Shown piece after piece: positions 51,457 to 58,637 of a stretch of 64,000 nucleotides of DNA. Within the stretch, counting starts at the first letter, position 1. Each line of letters opens with the position of its first letter. Both the position numbers and the translations under genes were made by a program. Below the pieces are notes generated by a model. It had not been told where the DNA came from, searched no databases, and saw nothing but the letters and a program-made list of their open reading frames with translations. This stretch comes from Pseudomonas sp. efr-133-TYG-5 (GTDB lineage: Bacteria > Pseudomonadota > Gammaproteobacteria > Pseudomonadales > Pseudomonadaceae). The stretch covers positions 62,001-126,000 of the forward strand of contig NZ_JARVSM010000010.1 of the NCBI RefSeq assembly GCF_030209175.1. The letters are read 5' to 3'.

Positions 51457-51672
51457 GGGGCGTTCTCGTGAATGGATGAGCTATTGGCTATGGGGCGGAA
51501 GTTGCCCGGTTCGCCAAATCCATTCAGCGCCATGCAATGCACATCGGCGTCAGGCGAGTGCGCATGAGGCGCCTGCCGACGAACGGTCATGGCTAAACGT
51601 TTGCGCAGGAAAATGTGCCGCAAACGGGGTGAATTACAGGGATGTTTCTGTGCTGTTGCAGGCAGGTTGCAG

Positions 51673-52068
51673 TCAGCAGGGATCGCGCAGCGTCTCCGGT
51701 CGCGACCAGATCCACAGGTTACCCAGGCCCATGCCGGCCATCGCCAGATACACCGGCCAGCCGTGGTCGAGCATCACCAGCATCAGCGTCGCGCAGAGCA
51801 GCATGCTCACGGTGGCGCTGATCTTGGCCTTGCGCGCGATGATCTTGCCGTTGCGCCAGTTGCTGAGGATCGGCCCGAACAGCCGATGGTTTTCCAGCCA
51901 GGCGCTCAGGCGCGGTGAACTGCGGGTTGCGGCCCAGGCGGCAAGGAGGATGAACTCGGTGGTCGGCAGGCCCGGCACGACAATCGCGACCAGGCCAATG
52001 CCCAGGCTGACATAGGCCAGCAGGCCGAACAGCACGCGGGCGAGTTTGGAGGAGGCTGGTTGCGGCAT
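51673..52068 (-). CDS. YbaN/DUF454 family membrane protein
   Basis: The 131-aa protein has three to four membrane segments (about 10-33, 85-105 and 108-122) and the family's GLPTTEFILLAAWAATRSSPRL motif with LENHRLFGPILSNWR. YbaN proteins are widespread and uncharacterised. GTTGCGGCATGGG at the start shows no strong ribosome site; ATG 52068 gives the family N-terminus. It lies between the chemoreceptor and a REPIN. Confidence 0.87.
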   Translation of the reverse strand: MPQPASSKLARVLFGLLAYVSLGIGLVAIVVPGLPTTEFILLAAWAATRSSPRLSAWLENHRLFGPILSNWRNGKIIARKAKISATVSMLLCATLMLVMLDHGWPVYLAMAGMGLGNLWIWSRPETLRDPC

Positions 52069-52136
52069 GGGCTACGCGATGGCTTCTGAAGCGGAAGGGA
52101 GATCTTACAGGTTGTTGCAGTTCCAATGTGGGAGCG

Positions 52137-52215
52137 AGCCTGCTCGCGAAAGCGGTGGATCAGGCACATTGATCTTGAATGTGCTGCCGCCGTCGCGAGC
52201 AGGCTCGCTCCCACA
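52137..52215. repeat. REPIN between ybaN and heme oxygenase genes
   Basis: TGTGGGAGCGAGCCTGCTCGCG and inverted CGCGAGCAGGCTCGCTCCCACA. Both arms are intact. Confidence 0.92.
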
Positions 52216-52231
52216 AGGAACAGGTGTTGTG

Positions 52232-52828
52232 TCAGGCCGGTTCGGCTTCGCTCGCGTAAGCCTGTTCCAGCAGCACGGTGAAGCGGTTGAACGCGTCGAT
52301 GGCGCCTTGCTCGATCTCGGCTTCTTCTTCTGCGCTGAACGGCAGCGCGTCGAGGGTCTTGACGAAACGTTTCCAGCCTTCGGCGCGGCCGCCTTGCGGC
52401 TCGGCGAGATGACGGGCGCCGAAGGTTTCGCTCAGCTCCAGCGCCACGGCGCGCTTGATCAGGAACGCGGCACCGAGCTTGGAGCCTTCGGAGACGAAGA
52501 TCCAGCCAAGGGCGCGGGCCTTGCTCGGGTTTTTCAGCGCGCCAGCCACCGGTGCCGGAATCTCGGTGTGCAGATCCGCCAGGTCGGCCTTGGCCGCCTC
52601 AGCGCGGCAACGGGCCGGCAGATCCGCGACGATGGCGCCCAGCTCGGCGTCGTTGTACAGGTCTACCAACTCTGACTGGAACAGGTATTGCGCAACCACG
52701 AAGCGCGCGAAGTTGGCGCGGGTCTCGAACGGCGCGTGGGCCTTGACCAGCGCATCGAGCTTGCTGTGCGGCTCGTGGGTGATCTGGTTCAGGCGTTGTG
52801 AACGCAGGGTTTTTTCCGCAGGGGTCAT
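52232..52828 (-). CDS. hemO: Biliverdin-producing heme oxygenase (HemO/PigA type)
   Basis: This enzyme opens heme to biliverdin, iron and CO, releasing iron from imported heme. The 198-aa length equals P. aeruginosa PigA. The proximal heme ligand is His21 (HEPHSKLDALVKA), and the distal helix GWIFVSEGSKLGAAFLIK is intact. Asn14, Lys29, the Phe of WIFVSEG and the Lys of FLIKR match residues that, as I recall, steer PigA to beta/delta-biliverdin. ATG 52828 is the start. It has its own promoter of the same type as the upstream heme receptor gene. Confidence 0.92.
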   Translation of the reverse strand: MTPAEKTLRSQRLNQITHEPHSKLDALVKAHAPFETRANFARFVVAQYLFQSELVDLYNDAELGAIVADLPARCRAEAAKADLADLHTEIPAPVAGALKNPSKARALGWIFVSEGSKLGAAFLIKRAVALELSETFGARHLAEPQGGRAEGWKRFVKTLDALPFSAEEEAEIEQGAIDAFNRFTVLLEQAYASEAEPA

Positions 52829-52856
52829 GGGATGTCCTTGATAAAAGAGGCACTTG

Positions 52857-52893
52857 ATAACGAGACGAACGGGCGTGCGCCGGACAGTAAAAA
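52857..52893 (-). promoter_or_regulatory. ECF-type promoter of hemO
   Basis: Minus strand: TTTTTACT (52893-52886), 14 bases, then CGTTCGTCTCGTTAT (52871-52857). The same two blocks with the same spacing stand before the receptor gene at 55573-55609. CGTC-type -10 elements are usual for iron-starvation sigma factors. The ATG is 28 bases further on. Confidence 0.7.
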
Positions 52894-52930
52894 AACCTCG
52901 CGACATGGCGTTGAATGCTCGCCGCGAGGT
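52889..52930 (-). terminator. Terminator of the heme receptor gene
   Basis: ACCTCGCG (52895-52902) and CGCGAGGT (52923-52930) pair around an inner GGCG/CGCC; on the minus strand a run of seven T follows (52889-52895). It overlaps the upstream block of the hemO promoter. Confidence 0.8.
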
Positions 52931-52938
52931 CGGACCGA

Positions 52939-55497
52939 TCAGATGTCCCAGACCAGATTGATCGCGAAGTTGCGACCCGGCTGGGTCAGGCGATCGAGGT
53001 TGGCCGGTTGCGTCACCGAGGCTTCGCCGACGCTGTCGTAACCGCGTACGTCATCCCACTGCCAGTACTTCTTGTCGGTCAGGTTGTAGAGGCCGGCGTT
53101 GACGGTCACGTCGTCGCTGACCTTGTAGAAGCCGGCCAGGTCGAGCACGCCGTAACCGGGGGTCTTGAACTGGGTGCTGGTGCCGTCCGGGGTCTTGAAG
53201 CTGGTGCTGTCGACGCGGTCCTTGCGCTTGACCAGTGTCCAGCTCAGCAGGGCGCCGTAGTTGTCCTGGTCGTAGCCGAGGCCGAACACGCCGGTCAGCG
53301 GGTTGACGCTGTTGAGCGGCTGGCCGCTGTCATCGTTGCGGCCATACAGATAGGCCAGCGAGCCCTGGGTATAGAGGCCGCTTGGCGCACCGAAGGTGTC
53401 GAGGTTCAGGCGACCTTTGAGCTCCACGCCCTTGATGGTGGCGTGCTTGATGTTGTTGCTCTGGAACGTGGTCTCGGTGTAGCCCGGGGTGATGGCGTTT
53501 TCGTCGATGAAATCGCGGTATTTGTTGTAGAACACGGCGACGTCGAAACTGCCCGCATTGAAGTTGCCACGCAGGCCGGTTTCATAGCTCTTGCTCTTTT
53601 CCGGCTCGAGATCCGGGTTGGGCGCCACCTGATAGCCGCCGGCGAGGTTTTCGAAGCGACCGTAGAGCGCCTTGGCGGTCGGCGTACGGAAACCTTCGGC
53701 GTACTGGCCGTACCAGGTGTAATGGTCATTGAAGCTGTACGTGGTGCCGAACTTCGGCGACAGGCGATGCCAGGTCTTGGTCTTGTCGCTCACCGTGCCA
53801 TTGCCGCTCTGGTCGGCGGTGGCCAGGAACTCGTCGGTCAGGTGCGGCTTGAGCTGGGTGTAGTCGTAGCGCGCGCCTGGCAGGAAGGTCCAGTTGCCCC
53901 AGCTGATCTGGTCCTGGGCAAACAGGCTGTAGCTGTTGATGGTCGGATCGGGGAAGTCACTGGCTGGGGTCAGGGTGTCGGCAGCGCTCGGTGCGCCGAT
54001 CACCCGGCAGGCACCGGCGACGGTCAGGCACGTGCCGCTGCCGGTGCGCAGGCCGGTGACCTTGTCCTGCTTGATGGTAGTGCCGTAGGTGACGACGTGA
54101 TCGGTGGCGGCGATGGCGAAGGCCTTGTCGGCCTGGGCATCGAACACCCACTGGCGATCCTTGTAGTTGGTGTCGCGCTCGCGCAGCACGGTGCGCGATG
54201 GCGCGTAGATTTCCTCGGTGCGCTGGTCGGTCTTGGCGATCTGGTAGTTCAGCGACCACTTGATGTGGTCGGCGAGGGCGCTGTCGAGGCCGAAGCTGTG
54301 CTCGAGGCCGAAGCGCTCGCGGGTCACGGTGTCATTGCCGCTGCGCGACTTGTAGAAACCGAAACCGCGTCCGGCGTTGAACGGGCCGCCGACGGCGCTG
54401 AGCTGGCGGGTGTCGCGGTCGTCCTTGTAATGCTCGTAGGTCAGGCCCAGGCGTGCGTCGTCGGCGTAGTTCCAGCCGAGTTTGGCGAGGACGTTGGTGG
54501 TGCGCACGTCCTCGGGGTTGGCCTCGGTGCGTTGCAGGCCGGTGCCACCGGTCTCGCCATAGGATTCGGTTTCATGGCCGTTGCGCTGGCTCAGGTGCAG
54601 CAGACCGTCGAAGTCGCCGCTGCGGCCGGCGACGGTGCCGGAGGTCAGCCAGCTGTCATCGGCCGAGCTGTAGCCGGTTTTCAGCCGCGCGCCGACGTCC
54701 TTGCCGGGCTTGATGATGTCGTCCGGATCGAGGGTGTAGTAGCTGACCGCGCCGCCAATGGCGTTGCTGCCGTAGAGCACCGACGCCGGGCCGCGGAGGA
54801 TTTCCACGCGCTTGACGATTTCCGGGTCGACGTAGTTGCGGTTGGTCTGGGCGTAAGGGCCGTTGAAGAAGCTGTCGGGTACTTGCACGCCGTCGACCTG
54901 GGTCAGCACGCGGTCGCCGTCGATGCCGCGAATGTTGTAGCCGGTCAGGCCGGCACGCTGGCCGGCACCGCCCACCGAAACGCCCGGTTCGTAGCGCACC
55001 AGGTCCTTGATCGAGTTGACGTTGTTGCGCTCGAGTTGTTCGCGGGTCTGCACGCTGACCGTGGCCGGCACGCTGTTCACCGACTGCTCCTGGCGCGTGG
55101 CGCTGATGGTCACCTGGTCGAGGTTGAGGGCGCCGCCGGTGCTGCGTTTTTCCAGCACGACGTTGTTGTTGCCGAGTTTGCGGAAGCTCAGGTTGGTCCC
55201 CACCAACAAGCGCTCCAGGGCCTTTTCCGGTGGCAGCGAACCGCGCACGCCCGGCGACGACACACCTTCACCCAGTTGCGCCGGCAAACCGACCTGCCAG
55301 CCCGTGACGCCGGTGAACGCATTGAGCGCCGACACCAGTGGCTGCTGGGCAATGGCGAAGGAGTAGTCGCCCATGTTGCGCGCCGGCTGTTCGGTGGCGG
55401 CCATCAGCGGCGCGGTGCCGGCCATCAGGATCGCGGCGGTCAGCAGCGACAGTACGCGGGAAGGGGTGGAGGTCTGGCGGGTAAGGCGTGAGGACAT
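52939..55497 (-). CDS. TonB-dependent heme/hemoprotein receptor with signalling domain (HxuA-like)
   Basis: The 852-aa outer-membrane transporter has a signal peptide (1-34, near LMAA|TEQPA), a secretin/TonB short N-terminal (STN) signalling domain (about 45-105), a plug (about 125-240, with RVLTQVDGVQVPDSFF and EILRGPASVLYGSNAIGG) and a 22-strand barrel ending FAINLVWDI. YAEGFRTPTAKALYG and NPDLEPEKS are the FRAP/NPNL-type marks of heme receptors. With FecR and ECF genes upstream it forms a cell-surface signalling system like HxuIRA of P. aeruginosa. GGAG eight bases before ATG 55497 sets the start. Confidence 0.9.
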   Translation of the reverse strand: MSSRLTRQTSTPSRVLSLLTAAILMAGTAPLMAATEQPARNMGDYSFAIAQQPLVSALNAFTGVTGWQVGLPAQLGEGVSSPGVRGSLPPEKALERLLVGTNLSFRKLGNNNVVLEKRSTGGALNLDQVTISATRQEQSVNSVPATVSVQTREQLERNNVNSIKDLVRYEPGVSVGGAGQRAGLTGYNIRGIDGDRVLTQVDGVQVPDSFFNGPYAQTNRNYVDPEIVKRVEILRGPASVLYGSNAIGGAVSYYTLDPDDIIKPGKDVGARLKTGYSSADDSWLTSGTVAGRSGDFDGLLHLSQRNGHETESYGETGGTGLQRTEANPEDVRTTNVLAKLGWNYADDARLGLTYEHYKDDRDTRQLSAVGGPFNAGRGFGFYKSRSGNDTVTRERFGLEHSFGLDSALADHIKWSLNYQIAKTDQRTEEIYAPSRTVLRERDTNYKDRQWVFDAQADKAFAIAATDHVVTYGTTIKQDKVTGLRTGSGTCLTVAGACRVIGAPSAADTLTPASDFPDPTINSYSLFAQDQISWGNWTFLPGARYDYTQLKPHLTDEFLATADQSGNGTVSDKTKTWHRLSPKFGTTYSFNDHYTWYGQYAEGFRTPTAKALYGRFENLAGGYQVAPNPDLEPEKSKSYETGLRGNFNAGSFDVAVFYNKYRDFIDENAITPGYTETTFQSNNIKHATIKGVELKGRLNLDTFGAPSGLYTQGSLAYLYGRNDDSGQPLNSVNPLTGVFGLGYDQDNYGALLSWTLVKRKDRVDSTSFKTPDGTSTQFKTPGYGVLDLAGFYKVSDDVTVNAGLYNLTDKKYWQWDDVRGYDSVGEASVTQPANLDRLTQPGRNFAINLVWDI

Positions 55498-55572
55498 CGA
55501 TAGCGCTCCGTGTCGCACGAATCTTTATAGGTGCTGATTGATTCGGCGAGATGCGAATCAATTGCATTGGCT

Positions 55573-55609
55573 ATAACGAGACGAACGAGCTTTCGCTATC
55601 GAGTAAAAA
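55573..55609 (-). promoter_or_regulatory. ECF-type promoter of the heme receptor gene
   Basis: Minus strand: TTTTTACT (55609-55602), 14 bases, then CGTTCGTCTCGTTAT (55587-55573). It is identical in both blocks and spacing to the hemO promoter. AATGAGAATTATTTTTAC just upstream is a partial Fur-box match. Confidence 0.72.
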
Positions 55610-55619
55610 TAATTCTCAT

Positions 55620-56585
55620 TCAGTTCAGGATTACCAGCGCGGGGAATTCCTGCAGGCGCGCCGAAGTGATGTGAGCCAGGGAACGCACCACGTCCAGCGG
55701 CTGGTCGAGGCGGTAATTGCCGGTGACGGCGACGTCGGCCAGCTGTTCGTTGGTGTTGATGATCCAGCCAGGGTAGTAGCGGCGCAGCTCGGCCAGGACC
55801 TGGCTCAGCGGGCAGTTTTCGAACACCAGCCGGCCCTGGACCCAGGCCAGATCGGTGTTGGCGTCGAGTCGGGCTGGACGGTCGAAACCGTTGGGGCCGA
55901 TCCGAATACTTTCGCCAGCCGTCAAACGTACGCGAGCGTCGTTGTGCGTTGTCTGCAGATCGACATCGCCACGCTGTACGTTGACCTGCGCCACGCCATC
56001 GAGATAACGCACGGCGAACGCGGTATCGCGCACGCTGGCGCGAACCGGACCGGCGTCGATTTCCAAGGGCTGGCTGCGGCCGCCGGCAATCTCGAAAAAC
56101 GCCTCGCCCTGATACAACCGCGCGACCCGTGTTTGATCGTTGATGGTGCTGGAAAATGCCGAGTTGGTATTGAGCAGGACTTTCGAGCCGTCCTCCAGTT
56201 GGAGGCGCTGGCGCTCGCCGACCACCGTCAGATGATCGGCCTGAATGCGCATCGGCAGATTACTGAAACTGAACAGACCGAGCAGCAGCACCGCAGCGCT
56301 GGCCAGCGGTTTCCAATGCGCACGCAAACGCTTGATAACGGTGACTTTCGCCGGTTGTGCCGCCAGGTTTTGCGCGCACTGGGCGACTTGCGGGCCATCC
56401 CAGATCGCCTGCGCCTTGGCGAACGCCTCGGCGTTCAACGGATCGGCCGCCAGCCAGGCATGAAACTGCCGGGTCTGCTCCTCGTCCGGGCTGCCGAGCA
56501 CGATGAGCCAGTCGAGTGCCTGGTCCATTGCGTTTGCAGCGTCCTGCACCGAATCCGGCGAAGGCGAGCGGTGGGTGTCCGTCAC
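55620..56585 (-). CDS. FecR-family anti-sigma factor
   Basis: The 321-aa protein has a cytoplasmic sigma-binding domain with DUF4880-like start (about 10-55: ALDWLIVLGSPDEEQTRQFHAWLAADPLNAEAFAKAQ), one membrane segment (about 85-105), the FecR domain (about 115-215) and a C-terminal STN-like domain that meets the receptor. GTG 56585 is chosen: GAGGAAA lies before it and the family start follows; the longer frame to 56696 has no family character. Family members can also assist their sigma factor. Confidence 0.9.
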   Translation of the reverse strand: MTDTHRSPSPDSVQDAANAMDQALDWLIVLGSPDEEQTRQFHAWLAADPLNAEAFAKAQAIWDGPQVAQCAQNLAAQPAKVTVIKRLRAHWKPLASAAVLLLGLFSFSNLPMRIQADHLTVVGERQRLQLEDGSKVLLNTNSAFSSTINDQTRVARLYQGEAFFEIAGGRSQPLEIDAGPVRASVRDTAFAVRYLDGVAQVNVQRGDVDLQTTHNDARVRLTAGESIRIGPNGFDRPARLDANTDLAWVQGRLVFENCPLSQVLAELRRYYPGWIINTNEQLADVAVTGNYRLDQPLDVVRSLAHITSARLQEFPALVILN

Positions 56586-56707
56586 GGTGTTTCCTCGGCA
56601 GTGTCTGCGCACGGCTGTTTTTTCAGTGAAGCGTAAAAGTCGGGCAAGGGTAACAAAGCCCGATGATCCGTGCAGGCGATCCTGGCACTCGGACAAGGCC
56701 TGCGACC

Positions 56708-57226
56708 TCAGTCGCCATTCAGGCGTTCGGCGACGCCGATGCAGAGGGTCATGATCAGCTTCAGTTCTTTCTGCACGGTGCTGAGGGAAACATTCAGTTC
56801 GTCGGCGATTTCCTGATAGCTGTTTCCGTGCAGACGGCTGAGGATGAAAATCTGCTGCTGGCGGTGGCTGAGTTGGCTCAGGCTGACGTTCAAGCGCTCC
56901 AGCATCTGTTCGGCGTGGGCGGCGTCTTCGGCGCTGCTGGCGGGGGCGGCCACGCTGTGCACGACATCCTGCGGTACGTCGTCGAGCATGGTCCGCGAGT
57001 GAATCCTGCGCGCCCGCAGATGATCCAGCGCCAGGTTGCGCGCGGTCTGGAACACGAAGGGTTCAAGGTGATCGATGGCGCGTTCGCTCAGCGCCCGCGT
57101 GACGCGCAGGTAGGTTTCCTGCAACAGGTCTTCGGCGGTGCTGTGGTTATTGACCATCCGCTCGATTGTGCGCAGCAGGGACGTGCGCTGAGAGAGGAAG
57201 ACATGATTGAAGCGCGATTGACTCAC
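56708..57226 (-). CDS. ECF sigma factor, iron-starvation type (HxuI-like)
   Basis: The 172-aa sigma factor has region 2 (about 15-80, AEDLLQETYLRVTRAL and FVFQTARNLALDHLRARR) and region 4 (about 115-165, with HTH SYQEIADELNVSLSTVQKEL). It would direct RNA polymerase to the receptor gene after heme binding is signalled through FecR. A Fur-like box lies 26 bases before its ATG, so its expression should rise in low iron. The gap to fecR is 122 bases. Confidence 0.92.
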   Translation of the reverse strand: MSQSRFNHVFLSQRTSLLRTIERMVNNHSTAEDLLQETYLRVTRALSERAIDHLEPFVFQTARNLALDHLRARRIHSRTMLDDVPQDVVHSVAAPASSAEDAAHAEQMLERLNVSLSQLSHRQQQIFILSRLHGNSYQEIADELNVSLSTVQKELKLIMTLCIGVAERLNGD

Positions 57227-57251
57227 GGGGGAACCTGATCCATTTCGAGCG

Positions 57252-57270
57252 AATGATAATGCTTATCATC
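57252..57270. promoter_or_regulatory. Fur box of the ECF sigma gene
   Basis: AATGATAATGCTTATCATC closely fits the 19-bp Fur consensus (GATAATGATAATCATTATC). Confidence 0.75.
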
Positions 57271-57314
57271 TAGTCGAGTGGTCAAGTGTTGATTTCAGAC
57301 TGAAATCAAAAACC

Positions 57315-57402
57315 TGTGGGAGCGGGCTTGCTCGCCAATGCGGTGGGTCAGTCGATACATCAATTGCCTGACACGACGCCTTCGAGCAAGTCCGCTCCCA
57401 CA
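57315..57402. repeat. Decayed REPIN after gap
   Basis: TGTGGGAGCGGGCTTGCTCGC and inverted CTTCGAGCAAGTCCGCTCCCACA; the stem of the second arm is damaged (AGTCCG), so pairing is imperfect. Confidence 0.82.
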
Positions 57403-57415
57403 TGGGAGGAGGGGA

Positions 57416-58417
57416 TTATTCTGCGTTGCACAGCGCCAGGCAGTTATCCAGCATGCGGTTGGAGAAGCCCCATTCGTTGTCGTACCAGGCCAGTACCTTC
57501 AACAGCTTGCCGCTGGATTTGGTGTGGTTGGCGTCGAAGATCGACGACAGCGGGTTGTGGTTGAAGTCGCTGGAAACCAGCGGCAGGGCGTTGTAGCCAA
57601 GGATTTTCGAATGCTGGCTGGCAGCCTTGAGCAGGGCGTTGACTTCGTCGGCCGAGGCTTCGCGCTTGAGTTGTATGGTCAGATCGACCAGCGACACATT
57701 GATCACCGGTACGCGCACGGCCATGCCGGTCAGTTTGCCCGCCAGTTCCGGCAGCACCAGGCCCACGGCTTCGGCGGCGCCGGTCTTGCTCGGGATCATG
57801 TTCTGCGTGGCGGAGCGCGCGCGGTACGGGTCGGTGTGATAGACGTCGGTCAGGTTCTGGTCGTTGGTGTAGGCATGGATGGTGGTCATCAAGCCGTTCT
57901 CGATGCCCAGTTCGCGATGCAGCACCTGCGCCACCGGGGCCAGGCAGTTGGTGGTGCACGAAGCGTTGGAGATGATCTGGTGCGACTGGCGCAGGATGTC
58001 GTGGTTGACGCCGTAGACGACGGTGGCGTCGGCGCCCTTGGCCGGGGCCGAGATGATGACTTTGCGGGCGCCGGCAGTAATATGCGCGGCGGCTTTGGCG
58101 CGGTCGGTGAACAGGCCGGTGCATTCGAACACCACATCGATTTTTTCCGCAGCCCACGGCAGGTCGGCCGGGTTGCGGATGGCACTGACCGCAATGCGGT
58201 CGCCGTTGACGGTCAGGCTCTCGTTGTCATGCGCAACTTCGGCGTCGAATGTGCCGTGAACGGTGTCGTATTTGAGCAGATGGGCGTTGATCGCGCTGTC
58301 GCCCAGATCGTTGATGGCGACGATCTGCAAATCCTGTCGATAGCCTTGGGTATACAGTGCACGCAGGACATTACGGCCGATGCGGCCAAAACCATTGATT
58401 GCGATTCGAAGAGTCAT
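57416..58417 (-). CDS. gap: Glyceraldehyde-3-phosphate dehydrogenase, type I
   Basis: This glycolytic enzyme oxidises glyceraldehyde 3-phosphate to 1,3-bisphosphoglycerate. The 333-aa protein has the N-terminal NAD loop INGFGRIGRNVLRALY and the catalytic Cys in SNASCTTNCLAPV. ATG 58417 is the family start (MTLRIAINGFGRIG). It is divergent from edd, and a HexR-type site lies 24 bases before its start. Confidence 0.96.
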   Translation of the reverse strand: MTLRIAINGFGRIGRNVLRALYTQGYRQDLQIVAINDLGDSAINAHLLKYDTVHGTFDAEVAHDNESLTVNGDRIAVSAIRNPADLPWAAEKIDVVFECTGLFTDRAKAAAHITAGARKVIISAPAKGADATVVYGVNHDILRQSHQIISNASCTTNCLAPVAQVLHRELGIENGLMTTIHAYTNDQNLTDVYHTDPYRARSATQNMIPSKTGAAEAVGLVLPELAGKLTGMAVRVPVINVSLVDLTIQLKREASADEVNALLKAASQHSKILGYNALPLVSSDFNHNPLSSIFDANHTKSSGKLLKVLAWYDNEWGFSNRMLDNCLALCNAE

Positions 58418-58440
58418 TGAACAGCGCCGCCGTCGTTTTG

Positions 58441-58455
58441 TTGTTGGAATTACAA
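58441..58455. promoter_or_regulatory. HexR-type operator, gap side
   Basis: TTGT-TGGAATT-ACAA fits TTGT-N7-ACAA, the operator form I recall for HexR, which is released by 2-keto-3-deoxy-6-phosphogluconate. Confidence 0.72.
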
Positions 58456-58502
58456 GATTATTCGCATAAAAATAGAAAACAAGCCTTTTTAGTGGCAATA
58501 TT

Positions 58503-58517
58503 TTGTTTTATCTACAA
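58503..58517. promoter_or_regulatory. HexR-type operator, edd side
   Basis: TTGT-TTTATCT-ACAA, same form, 121 bases before the edd ATG. Confidence 0.72.
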
Positions 58518-58637
58518 CGAGTGACCTGAATCAACTGGTCCGAATGGTCAAAAAAGCCGGCTGTCATTCCAACCACAGCGGCGTTTGATCAGCATAGACA
58601 ATCAGGTCGCCACATCCGTTAGCCTGGAGTTCTACAC

